Shown piece by piece: positions 1-9,327 of a DNA stretch of 64,000 nucleotides. Made by a program: the position numbers and the translations under genes. Below the pieces are notes generated by a model, which made no database searches, had not been told where the DNA came from, and saw only the letters and a list, made by a program, of their open reading frames with translations. The number at the start of each line of letters is the position of its first letter. Positions within the stretch are counted from its first letter, which is position 1. The stretch spans positions 1-64,000 of the forward strand of contig CALMRI010000009.1 of the NCBI GenBank assembly GCA_937776645.1, read 5' to 3'. The DNA comes from an uncultured Alphaproteobacteria bacterium. GTDB taxonomy: Bacteria > Pseudomonadota > Alphaproteobacteria > Thalassobaculales > Thalassobaculaceae.

Positions 1-255
1 CCGCATGCCCGCCGCCCGAACTATGGTGAGGCTCTGGACATTTTTCCCCAATTTCGCCAGATGGCAGCGGAAGCGGGGAGGGAGCCCGATTCAATCCCGA
101 TCACCGTCTATGGCGTCGCCGAGGACGCCGACACGCTGAGGCGGTATCAGGACGCCGGCACCGAACGGGCCGTGCTGACCCTGCCGGCGGTTGGCGCTGA
201 GGAGGTTATGCCGGTGCTGGATCGGATTGCAGAATTGATTACTCATCTGGGTTGA
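1..255 (+). CDS. LLM-class (luciferase-like) oxidoreductase, C-terminal fragment cut by window edge
   Basis: Frame 1 is open from base 1 (PHARRPNYGEALDIFPQFRQMAAEAGREPDSIPITVYGVAEDADTLRRYQDAGTERAVLTLP...); the C-terminal pattern is typical of F420/LLM oxidoreductases. Confidence 0.7.
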   Translation, partial: PHARRPNYGEALDIFPQFRQMAAEAGREPDSIPITVYGVAEDADTLRRYQDAGTERAVLTLPAVGAEEVMPVLDRIAELITHLG

Positions 256-1477
256 CTGACTGTTGCAACCAGGCGGCGGCGGCCAGTCCGGCAGCCCGGC
301 CCGATGCGAGACATCCGGTAAGCAGATAGCCGCCTGTAGGCGCCTCCCAATCAAGCATTTCGCCGGCGGCGAATACGCCGGACAATGTATTGATCATCAG
401 ATTTTGGTCCACGGCGTCGAAGGAAAGGCCGCCGGCGGTGCTGATCGCCTCGGTAAGTGGCCTCGGCGCAGTCAGCACTAATCCCAGTGATTTGATCGCT
501 TTGGCTAAGGTCGCGGGGTTGTCGAAGGTCGAGGCTGGCAGTCGGTCGCGCAGCAGGCTGGCCTTGACCCCGGAGAGCCCGGTTGCCTGCAGCAAGTGCT
601 TGGAAAGCGATCGCTTGCCGCGGGGCTGGGACAGGGAATCTGTGAGGCGCTCCAGACTGCGACCGGGCGTCAGGTCCAAAAGCAGCATGGCGGCGCCCTT
701 AGTGGTGATCTGCTCACGCAGAGCCGCTGAAAGGGTATAAACCGCGCCGCCTTCGATGCCGTTGGCAGTTACCACGAATTCACCGGGCACAGAAATGTTA
801 TTGACAGTCAAGATGCAGGACTTCACCGGACACCCGGCAAAATGGTCGGCGAAAAAGGGACTCCAGGAAGCGTCAAAGCCGCAATTAGCGGGCTGCAGGG
901 GCACCACCTCAAGATCTTTGCGGCGTAAAATTTTTACCCATTTCCCATCACTGCCCAACCGCGGCCAGCTACCTCCGCCAGTCGCTAGGATCACCGCGCT
1001 GGGCTTGACGTTTACCGTGGCTTTGGGGGTTTCCAGGACCAGCGCGCCGTCTTGTCTCCAGCCGCGCCAGATATGCCGGGTATGGATGCGTAAACCGCGC
1101 TGTCCCAGCCGTATCTGCCAGGCACGAAGCAGCGGCGAGGCCTTCATTACCCTCGGAAAAACCCGGCCCGAGGATCCGATGAAGGTTTCGATCCCGAGTT
1201 CTTCGGCCCAGGCGCGAATTTCCGCCGGCCCGAAAGCTCTTAGATACGGCTCCATCGTCTGGGCGCGCGGCCCGAACCGGCTTAGAACGGTCTCGAAGTC
1301 TTCGGAATGGGTGAGGTTGAGGCCGCTCTTCCCGGCCATTAGAAGCTTGCGTCCGGCCGACGACTTGGCCTCGTATAGATCGACGGACAGGCCCTGTTCG
1401 AGTAGCATCTCGGCGGCCATCAAACCGGCGGGGCCACCGCCAATGACGGCGACGGGTGGTTGGGGATTTGTTACCAT
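239..1477 (-). CDS. BaiN/HI0933-family NAD(P)/FAD-dependent oxidoreductase
   Basis: MVTNPQPPVAVIGGGPAGLMAAEMLLEQG FAD motif and GKSGLNLTHSED typical of the HI0933 family; start chosen at the internal Met before the GxGxxG motif. Confidence 0.85.
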   Translation of the reverse strand: MVTNPQPPVAVIGGGPAGLMAAEMLLEQGLSVDLYEAKSSAGRKLLMAGKSGLNLTHSEDFETVLSRFGPRAQTMEPYLRAFGPAEIRAWAEELGIETFIGSSGRVFPRVMKASPLLRAWQIRLGQRGLRIHTRHIWRGWRQDGALVLETPKATVNVKPSAVILATGGGSWPRLGSDGKWVKILRRKDLEVVPLQPANCGFDASWSPFFADHFAGCPVKSCILTVNNISVPGEFVVTANGIEGGAVYTLSAALREQITTKGAAMLLLDLTPGRSLERLTDSLSQPRGKRSLSKHLLQATGLSGVKASLLRDRLPASTFDNPATLAKAIKSLGLVLTAPRPLTEAISTAGGLSFDAVDQNLMINTLSGVFAAGEMLDWEAPTGGYLLTGCLASGRAAGLAAAAWLQQSVNPDE

Positions 1478-1573
1478 GGCCGGGAACATATCCGGGCGGT
1501 CGATCGAACGCCACCGCCTCAATGAATCGGTCATCGGTAAGCCATCCGGTTGACCTTGATCGGGGGAACGACA

Positions 1574-2353
1574 ATGCCGGTACTCTACGAAAAACGTGGC
1601 CACGTAGCGCTGATTACCCTCAGCCGCCCGGCAGCCCGTAACTGTTGGGGCGTCGACTTCAGTGAAGGCTTGATTGAATATTTTGGTGTCGCGGAGCGTG
1701 ACGGCGATATTCATTGCGTGGTGCTAACCGGTGACGAGGCGGGCCGCGCGTTCTCCGCCGGCGCCGACCTTAAGGACACCAAGACCCATACATTGGACAC
1801 GATGGATGATTTCTTCGCTGAATTGCCGAAATGGCGGTCTTTCGCGGCCCGAGTTCTAGACCATTTCCCCAAGCCGGTGATAGCGGCGGTGAACGGTTAT
1901 GCGATCGGGGTCGGTTGCATTCTCACCTATTGCTGCGATTTGATCATCGCCTCGGAACTGGCGGAGTGGCGGATGCCGCAGACCGCGCTAGGGATCATGC
2001 CGGCCTATGGCGGTTCGGTGCGGCTTGCCCGCTGGGTCGGCAAGGGCCAGGCGATGAAGCTAGCGATGGGGTTTTCGCTTGGCGCCGAGGAAGCCTATCG
2101 GATAGGTCTGGCGCAGTGGCTAGTGCCCCATGAGACACTGATGGAGCGCGCCATGGCGGCCGCCGACCATATCGCCGAGGCACCAACCTTCGCTACGCAA
2201 ATGGCCAAGGAGTCTCTGAATCGAGGACTTGATATCCCCAATCTGGAAGACGCATCCTGGGTTGATGCCTATCGTTTCATGGCGCTCAGTCTGACCGAGG
2301 AGACCAAACAGCGGCACGAGGAATGGCGCGACCGCAAGGCAAAGAGCACTTAG
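1574..2353 (+). CDS. Enoyl-CoA hydratase/isomerase (crotonase) family protein
   Basis: Crotonase oxyanion-hole motifs (AFSAGADLKD; AAVNGYAIGVGC). Confidence 0.85.
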   Translation: MPVLYEKRGHVALITLSRPAARNCWGVDFSEGLIEYFGVAERDGDIHCVVLTGDEAGRAFSAGADLKDTKTHTLDTMDDFFAELPKWRSFAARVLDHFPKPVIAAVNGYAIGVGCILTYCCDLIIASELAEWRMPQTALGIMPAYGGSVRLARWVGKGQAMKLAMGFSLGAEEAYRIGLAQWLVPHETLMERAMAAADHIAEAPTFATQMAKESLNRGLDIPNLEDASWVDAYRFMALSLTEETKQRHEEWRDRKAKST

Positions 2354-2356
2354 CAA

Positions 2357-3050
2357 TCATCGTACGAAGCGGGTCTGCTCATTAATTTTGGCCTCGGCCA
2401 GCGGGCACCGATAATAGGCCATGACCGGTGCTTGATCGGACGAATTGTCGTCTAGATGACGGAGACCTATCTCCTCACCGATTAACCGGTAGCGATTGCC
2501 CATGGCCTCGAAAATGGCCTACTAATAGGCTGGTTCGCGTACCTGTGATGTGCACGTTTTCTCCGTTCGGCAACAGCTTCCAGGCCCTGAAACAATCGGA
2601 ATTGCATCACACGAACTTGGTCGTTAACGAGCAGACTTCCTCGATGATCCGGGAGATATCAGCGTGTGAGAAATGCTCCAGAACGTCAGTGCTGATAACC
2701 CCATCGGTGGCAATCGGAGTCGCCTTGTCGCTGAGGCCCGGGTCGAACACGAGAATTTCGTCGACGCCCCAATAATCACGCACATCCGCGGGTTTGCCAT
2801 CGAGGATGGCGCGGCCCTTGTCGTACTGAATGCCTTTGCCGGACCCGTAATCGAGAATCGAGCGCGCGCCGTTGCGTTGGGATATGATTCTGATGGGGAG
2901 CGCGAAATCCAGCAAGCCGCCGCCTTCGAACATGAGAGATCACGTCGTCGGAACCACGATGGCCCTGGAACAGACCGCCGATGTGCCGCAACTGTTGGTA
3001 AAATTCGATCAGTTGCGGTAATGCAGTGTGGGATGATCGCGGCTGAACCG
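2357..3050 (-). pseudogene. Decayed class I SAM-dependent methyltransferase
   Basis: Pieces in different frames: LPQLIEFYQQL..GGLFQGH, then ARSILDYGSGKGIQYD..DGVISTDVLEHF, in-frame TGA, then CFRAWKLLPNGENVHIT, then a frame change into FEAMGNRYRLIGEEIGLRH..SSDQAPVMAYYRCPLAE. Confidence 0.75.
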
Positions 3051-3079
3051 GTGCTTCTTAATGCCCAAGAACTGCCTTT

Positions 3080-4930
3080 TCACCCAAGCGCTATTTCCAG
3101 ATCGGCGATGATGTCCTCGACCGTCTCCAGGCCGATCGACACCCGGATCACGTCGTCGCCGGCGCCGGCGGCGGTGCGCTGCTTATCGGTGAGTTGTCGG
3201 TGGGTGGTCGAGGCCGGATGCAGGATTAGGGAGCGGGTATCGCCGATATTCGCTAGATGGCTGAACAACTCACAGGTCTCGACGCATTTCACCCCGGCCT
3301 GGAAACCGCCCTTGACCCCGAAGGTGAAGACCGAGCCGGCCCCCTTGGGCAAATATTTCTTGGCCAGCGCGTGATAGGGCGAGCCAGGCAACCCGGCATA
3401 GGAAACCCAGGCCACCGCCGGATGACCGTCCAAATATTCCGCCACCTGCTGGGCGTTCTCGACATGGCGTTGCATTCGCAGGCCCAAGGTCTCGCTACCC
3501 ATGATCGTGAGGTAAGCGTTCATCGGCGCCATGGTCGGACCGAGATCGCGCAGACCGACCGCATGGCCATAGGTGGTATAGGCGAGATCGCCGAAAGTCT
3601 CGAAGAAGGTCAGGCCGTGATAGGCCGGCTCGGGCTGTGATAGAGCCGGGAACTTATCGTTCTGGAACCAGTCAAACGCCCCGGAATCGACGATCGCCCC
3701 GCCCATCGCATTGCCATGGCCGGAAAGGAATTTTGTGGTTGAGTGAATAATGATATCGGCGCCGTGCTTGAACGGCTGGCAGAGATATGGAGTGGCCATG
3801 GTGTTGTCGATGATCAGCGGCACGCCGATCTCGCTCGCCACCTCTTTCAGCGACTCGATATCGGTAATAACCCCGCCGGGGTTGGCCAGAGATTCAGCGT
3901 AGATTGCCTTCACCCGGGGTTCGGCTGCGGCTTGGCGCAGCGCGTCGAGATCATCCATGTCGACAAAGTTGCAATGCCAGTCGAATTTCTTGAAGGTCTT
4001 GCCGAACTGGGTGATTGAACCGCCATAGAGTTTGGTCGAGGCGATGATCCGGTCTCCCGGCTCCATCAACGGCAACAGCGCAACCAGCTGCGCCGAATGC
4101 CCCGAGGCGGTGCAGGTGGTGCCGCGCCCGCCTTCCAGGCTGGCGATCCGCTCCTCCAGGACCGAGGTGGTCGGATTGGAGAGCCGGGCATAAATGTTGC
4201 CGAAGGTCTGCAGGTTGAACAGCGATGCGGCATGGTCGACATCGTCGAAAACAAAGGCCGTGGTCTGGAAGATTGGTGTCGAGCGAGCCCCGGTCGTTGG
4301 GTCCGGCGCGGCGCCAGCGTGAATTGCCCGGGTCTCGAAGCCCGGCGATCGCGTCGTTCTCCCAGCTTTCGGCTTAGTAGCGCCTTGATTTGCTCCGGCG
4401 ATCCCGGAGGGCGCGCTTGCCTTGCCCACGGCGCGGCGCTTGGAGGAGATGACCTTGGAGTTGAAGCCGTGCCAGGACAACTCGCCGAACAGCCGGGAAA
4501 ACTCGATCTTTGGACAGCGGTCCATTACAACCCGCACGCCGCGCGCCTCGGCCCGGCTGGCTGCCGCGTCATGGCGCACGCCGAGTTGCAGCCAGACGAC
4601 CTTGGCGCCATGCTCGACCGCCGCGTCGGTGATCGGGCCGGCGGCCTCTGAATTGCGGAAAATATCGACCATGTCGACGGTCTCCGGCAGCTCATCGAGG
4701 CTGGCATAGACGCGCTCACCCAGGATTTCCGTACCGGCGACGCCCGGATTGACCGGATAAACCTTGTAGCCCTTGGCCTGCAGATATTTCATCGCAAAGT
4801 TCGACGGGCGGCTCCAGTTTGGACTGGCGCCGACCATGGCGATGGTGCGGATCTCGGCAAGGATCGATTTGATGTAGTCGTCGGAATAGGCGTCGTGGTC
4901 GACCTCGATAGTCGGATCGTTCTCGGCCAT
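3080..4930 (-). CDS. Fusion: N-terminal CoA-binding (YccU-like) domain plus C-terminal O-acetylhomoserine sulfhydrylase (Cys/Met PLP-dependent)
   Basis: N-terminus IRTIAMVGASPNWSRPSNFAMKYLQAKGYKVYPVNPG..EILGERVYASLDELPETVDMVDIFR; C-terminus FETRAIHAGAAPDPTTGARSTPIFQTTAFVFDD...IIHSTTKFLSGHGNAMGG. Confidence 0.85.
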   Translation of the reverse strand: MAENDPTIEVDHDAYSDDYIKSILAEIRTIAMVGASPNWSRPSNFAMKYLQAKGYKVYPVNPGVAGTEILGERVYASLDELPETVDMVDIFRNSEAAGPITDAAVEHGAKVVWLQLGVRHDAAASRAEARGVRVVMDRCPKIEFSRLFGELSWHGFNSKVISSKRRAVGKASAPSGIAGANQGATKPKAGRTTRSPGFETRAIHAGAAPDPTTGARSTPIFQTTAFVFDDVDHAASLFNLQTFGNIYARLSNPTTSVLEERIASLEGGRGTTCTASGHSAQLVALLPLMEPGDRIIASTKLYGGSITQFGKTFKKFDWHCNFVDMDDLDALRQAAAEPRVKAIYAESLANPGGVITDIESLKEVASEIGVPLIIDNTMATPYLCQPFKHGADIIIHSTTKFLSGHGNAMGGAIVDSGAFDWFQNDKFPALSQPEPAYHGLTFFETFGDLAYTTYGHAVGLRDLGPTMAPMNAYLTIMGSETLGLRMQRHVENAQQVAEYLDGHPAVAWVSYAGLPGSPYHALAKKYLPKGAGSVFTFGVKGGFQAGVKCVETCELFSHLANIGDTRSLILHPASTTHRQLTDKQRTAAGAGDDVIRVSIGLETVEDIIADLEIALG

Positions 4931-4932
4931 GG

Positions 4933-5733
4933 TTATTTGCCCTTCCACACCGGCGCGCGCTTCTCCATGAAGGCGGTCATCCCTTCCGTCGCGTCCTGGA
5001 CCAGCATGTTCTGGGTCATAACCTCACTGGTGTAGGTATAGGCGTCGGCGAGCGGCATTTCCAATTGGCGGTAGAAGGCTTCCTTGCCCATTTTCACCAC
5101 CAGAGGCGATTTGGAGACGATCTTGGCGGCCATCTCTGCGACGGCGGCCTCGAGCTGATCCGCCGGGACCACCCGGTTGATCAGGCCCTGCTCCAAGGCG
5201 GTGGTGGCATCGAGCATTTCCCCGGTCAGCAGCATTTCCAGCATTTTCTTGCGCTGTACCTTGCGGGAAATCGCCACCATCGGGGTCGAGCAGAATAGCC
5301 CGATATTCACACCGGGGGTTGAGAAGCGGGTGTTTCCCTCGGCGATGGCAAGATCGCAGGTGGCGACGAGTTGCAGACCCGCCGCCGTGGCGATGCCGTG
5401 GACGCAGGCGATCACTGGTTGCGGCAGCTTAATAATACTCAGCATCATGCGCGAGCAGGAGGTGAACACGGTTTTGAAATAGGCCTCGCTGCGATGGGCT
5501 TGCATCTGCTTCATGTCGTGGCCGGCACTGAACCCCTTGCCGGCTCCCCTGATAACCACGACTTTGATCGATGGGTCTTCGGCGATGTCATCCAGCGTGT
5601 TTTGCAGTGCGGCGATTAGTTCGCTCGACAAGGCGTTATAGGCGCTCGGACGATTCATCGTCAGCCATGCGGTTTCCGCGCGGTCTTCTCTGAGAACCAA
5701 TTGTTCGACCGTCTCTATCGCTGCTACCGACAT
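4933..5733 (-). CDS. Enoyl-CoA hydratase family protein
   Basis: RGAGKGFSAGHDMKQM and CVHGIATAAGLQLVATCDLAIA crotonase motifs; its stop lies 2 nt upstream of the ATG of the next gene. Confidence 0.85.
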   Translation of the reverse strand: MSVAAIETVEQLVLREDRAETAWLTMNRPSAYNALSSELIAALQNTLDDIAEDPSIKVVVIRGAGKGFSAGHDMKQMQAHRSEAYFKTVFTSCSRMMLSIIKLPQPVIACVHGIATAAGLQLVATCDLAIAEGNTRFSTPGVNIGLFCSTPMVAISRKVQRKKMLEMLLTGEMLDATTALEQGLINRVVPADQLEAAVAEMAAKIVSKSPLVVKMGKEAFYRQLEMPLADAYTYTSEVMTQNMLVQDATEGMTAFMEKRAPVWKGK

Positions 5734-5827
5734 GATGGTGTTTCCTTCGCAATCTGCTCTTTCTCTACGCGCCCTAGGCCGGTAATTGCAAGGCTAGCGC
5801 GGATCCAGCCGCCAAGTTGACGCGGAT

Positions 5828-6720
5828 TTAGCCACCCGAATAACCGGCGTTTTGCCTCCGGTTCGCTCTGGTTGGGATTGGTAGGGCAGGGTTGTCGAAA
5901 AGCGCTTGGGGCCTCGACGCATAGAGGCGGTCGGCGGCGTTCGGATCAATCGCGACGATATGCATGCCGGATTTACCATAGGCAAGGTTGGCGAGCCATT
6001 CTCCGTCCGGCGTGATAACCGCCGTAGCCTCTTCCTGATACGGCAGCGCGCAATTGACACTGGCCAGGAATATGGAATTCTCAAGGCTGAGGCAGGCCAT
6101 CGCCTTCTCGTAATCGGGAGAGCCCGGGGCTCTCCATGTCTGGACCGCATGGCCGCGCGCCACACCGCTGGGTGGAATACGATCCGCGCGCTGTTAAGCG
6201 CGGCCCATCTGACCGTCTCCGGATACGCCAGCCCTCATGGAAAATCACGGCTCCGAACGGGAGGCTTTTGGTTTCGAATAGTGAGCGGGTTTGTCCTGGT
6301 GCTTAGAATGGGTCTTCATTTGGTGGTATTTGGTTTTTGTCTGACAGCCCAAAACCTCTCCGGTGCTGGAGATAACGAAGGCGGCGTTGAGCAAACCCGC
6401 ACCGCCAGGCCATTCCATCGGGATGATAACCAGAATCGGATGGGCCGCCGCCCAGCGGGTCACCTGATCCCGTGTCTCGCGAAGTTCCCCGGGACGGGGA
6501 ACCTCGACTGGAAAATACTGTCCCCGAAGTCCGGGAAGATTGGTTTCAGGGTAGTAGACGGTGTCGATGCCCTTGGCGGCTGCCTCGGCAATGAATTTCT
6601 CCACCCAAGGCAGGCCAAGCTTAACCGAACCGACCGGCGCGCGTGGCCAGGGTATTTTTCAGCACTTTGTCGAGATCCCTCGAATGCCTCTTGGCGTTGG
6701 TAAAGGGAACCGTTGCATCA
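5828..6720 (-). pseudogene. Decayed nitrilase/carbon-nitrogen hydrolase family protein
   Basis: GIDTVYYPETNLPGLRG..LNAAFVISSTGEVLGCQTK, then another frame QIPPNEDPF*APGQTRSLFETKSLPFGAVIFHEGWR, then YPETVRWAALNSARIVFHP, then YEKAMACLSLENSIFLASVNCALPYQEEATAVITPDGEWLA. Confidence 0.75.
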
Positions 6721-6755
6721 TCGGCGGGGCCGTTTGATCGCCAAGGCGCACCGGC

Positions 6756-7094
6756 TCACAGAGCTTCTTCGCCGACCTCGCCGGTGCGGATGCGGACGGC
6801 GCGGGTCAAATCTATGACAAAGATCTTGCCGTCGCCGATCCGCCCGGTCTGAGCGGCAGTCTGAATGGCTTCAACGGCGCGGTCCTCGTCATCATCGCTA
6901 ACCGCGACCTCGATCTTTACCTTGGGGACGAACTGTATTTCGTACTCGGCGCCGCGATAAATTTCCTTGTGTCCAGCCTGCCGGCCATAGCCTTGGGCCT
7001 CGCTGGCGGTCATGCCGTGGACGCCAACACTCGCCAACGCTTTGCGCACAGTCTCTAGGCGGTGGGGCTGCAAGATCGCAACGATCATCTTCAT
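6756..7094 (-). CDS. glnK: P-II family nitrogen regulatory protein
   Basis: MKMIVAILQPHRLETVRKALASVGVHGMTASEAQGYGRQAGHKEIYRGAEYEIQFVPKVKIEVAV...GRIGDGKIFV. Confidence 0.9.
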   Translation of the reverse strand: MKMIVAILQPHRLETVRKALASVGVHGMTASEAQGYGRQAGHKEIYRGAEYEIQFVPKVKIEVAVSDDDEDRAVEAIQTAAQTGRIGDGKIFVIDLTRAVRIRTGEVGEEAL

Positions 7095-7193
7095 CGTATC
7101 CTCCTTCTGGACCACCTGTGGTCCGCGTCGTCGCTGCCGACGATGGAAGCGGGACCGGTGACGCTTTTGAGGGTGACACCGGTCCCGAACGAC

Positions 7194-8507
7194 CTAGGTT
7201 AGATCGTATCCTCGTTCACCATGGGCGCTGATGTCGAGCCCGTCAATTTCCTCTTCCTCGCTGACCCTGAGGCCAACAGTGATGGCGACGACCTTGGCGA
7301 TGATCCAGGTCAGGACGCCGGAGAAGATAACAACGGATACCACCCCGATGAGCTGGACGACGAATTGATCGCTCATCGTTACCCCCTCGGGCAAGCCAAG
7401 CCCCCCCAGGCTTTTGGCTGCAAAAAACGCCGCCAAAAGGGTTCCGAGGATGCCGCCGACCCCATGCACTGCAAAGACATCAAGCGAGTCGTCGATCGTT
7501 AACCGCAGCTTGATCCAGGTGGTGAACCATTGGCAGATCACACCGGCCGAGAGGCCGATAACCACCGCGCCCAAGGGGCCAACGAAGCCCGATGCCGGGG
7601 TGATCGAGGCAAGGCCGGCGATGGCCCCGGTGACGATCCCGATGACGCTCGGTTTGCCGAACTTGGCCCATTCGATCCCCGCCCAGACCAGGGATGCGAC
7701 CGCAGCCGAGATATGGGTGACAAGCATGGCCATGCCGGCGGATCCATCGGCGGCAAGCGCGCTACCGGCGTTGAAGCCGAACCAACCGACCCAAAGCATG
7801 CAGGCGCCAGCAACGGTCATGCCGGGGTTATGGGGGGGGCGAATTTCCTTTGGAAAGCCGCGCCTGGGGCCAAGCACCAAGACCAGCACTAGGGCGGAAA
7901 TTCCGGCGGTGGTGTGAACGACGATGCCGCCGGCAAAGTCCATCACCCCCATCTCGGCAAGCCAGCCGCTACCCCAGACCCAATGGGCGACCGGCGCATA
8001 GACCAGAACCAACCAGAGCAGTGTAAACAACAGTACGCCGGAGAACTTGATCCGCTCGACAAAGGCGCCGACGATCAGCGCCGGCGTGATGATGGCAAAA
8101 GTCATCTGGAACATGAAGAAAACGGATTCGGGGATCGTCCCGGACATCGAGTCGGGGCCGACACCGGACAGGAACGCTTTGCCTAGGCCGCCGATATAGG
8201 GTTGGTAAACGCCGCCATCGCCGAAGGTGAGGCTGTAGACGAGCAGTAACCAGACGACCGAAGCCAGGCAAGCAACGGCGAAACAATGCATCAGGACCGA
8301 AAGTACGTTTCTGGCCCGCACAAGGCCGCCATAGAATAGTGCTAGGCCGGGCAAGGTCATGAACAAGACCAGGGCCGTCGCCGTCAAAATCCAGGCGGTA
8401 TCGCCACTGTTAAGCGCACTGGCGGCCATCGCTTCGTCGCTGATCGTTAAGGCGATCAGGAGTGCGGGTGCCGCAGCGACCCACTGAGCCAATCGGGTGA
8501 TGCGCAT
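7194..8507 (-). CDS. amt: Ammonium transporter
   Basis: Amt signatures (DFAGGIVVHTTAG; LPGLALFYGGLVRARNVLS; WVGWFGFNAGS; FAVHGVGGILGT). Confidence 0.92.
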   Translation of the reverse strand: MRITRLAQWVAAAPALLIALTISDEAMAASALNSGDTAWILTATALVLFMTLPGLALFYGGLVRARNVLSVLMHCFAVACLASVVWLLLVYSLTFGDGGVYQPYIGGLGKAFLSGVGPDSMSGTIPESVFFMFQMTFAIITPALIVGAFVERIKFSGVLLFTLLWLVLVYAPVAHWVWGSGWLAEMGVMDFAGGIVVHTTAGISALVLVLVLGPRRGFPKEIRPPHNPGMTVAGACMLWVGWFGFNAGSALAADGSAGMAMLVTHISAAVASLVWAGIEWAKFGKPSVIGIVTGAIAGLASITPASGFVGPLGAVVIGLSAGVICQWFTTWIKLRLTIDDSLDVFAVHGVGGILGTLLAAFFAAKSLGGLGLPEGVTMSDQFVVQLIGVVSVVIFSGVLTWIIAKVVAITVGLRVSEEEEIDGLDISAHGERGYDLT

Positions 8508-8640
8508 GTTGTCCTCTCATTCAAAAAAATTGCGATTAACATGACCATAACCAGATTTGCTCAATTCGCAAGCAGGATAATTAGGATGATTAAAAATTAG
8601 GCATTAGTGACGGATTGCTCGGATCGAGGTATACCAAGGC

Positions 8641-9291
8641 ATGGAATGGGATCTCATCATTTTTGACTGCGACGGCGTGCTGGTGAACAGCGAACCGATC
8701 GGCAACCGACTTATCGCCGAAGCCTTGACCGAGGCCGGGCTGCCAATGTCGGCCGATGGGGCGGTCTACGAGTTTCTTGGCGGAAAGTTGACCCTGATAA
8801 AAATTGGCGCCGAGGAAAAACTGGGTCGCAAGTTGCCAGACGATTGGGTCGAGCGCATCTACGAGAAGCAATTCGCCGAGTTCCATCGCAGCCTGGAGAA
8901 GATCCCGGGTATCGATAGTGTTCTGGATGCTATCGATGCGGCCAAGGTGCTAAAGTGTGTCGGCTCCAACGGGCCTCCGAATAAGATGGAGGTATCGCTT
9001 GGGGTGACCGGATTGTACCCCCGTTTCCAGGGGCGGATTTTCTCGGCTGACCATGTCGGCGTCGCCAAACCGGCCCCGGACCTTTATCTCTATTGCGCGG
9101 AAAAAATGGGTGTCGACCCGACCCGCTGTGTGGTCGTCGAGGACAGCCCGCGCGGCGCCACCGCCGGGGTGGCGGCAGGGATGACGGTATTCGGCTATGG
9201 CGCCGATTCCGATGTCGGCAAGCTGCGCGACGTCGGATGCGCCGATGTGTTTACCGAGATGGGCGCCTTGGTGGGGTTGTTGCGGGGATAG
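8641..9291 (+). CDS. HAD-superfamily hydrolase (phosphoglycolate phosphatase-like)
   Basis: MEWDLIIFDCDGVLVNSEPI; VVVEDSPRGATAGVAAGM. Confidence 0.88.
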   Translation: MEWDLIIFDCDGVLVNSEPIGNRLIAEALTEAGLPMSADGAVYEFLGGKLTLIKIGAEEKLGRKLPDDWVERIYEKQFAEFHRSLEKIPGIDSVLDAIDAAKVLKCVGSNGPPNKMEVSLGVTGLYPRFQGRIFSADHVGVAKPAPDLYLYCAEKMGVDPTRCVVVEDSPRGATAGVAAGMTVFGYGADSDVGKLRDVGCADVFTEMGALVGLLRG

Positions 9292-9327
9292 AAGGCCGGC
9301 GACGCTTGGCCGGTATCGGACGCCTCC

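Noticed and set aside
756-1553. 265-aa plus-strand ORF inside the BaiN-family gene
   Set aside because: Arg/Ser/Pro-rich antisense frame with no recognisable family.
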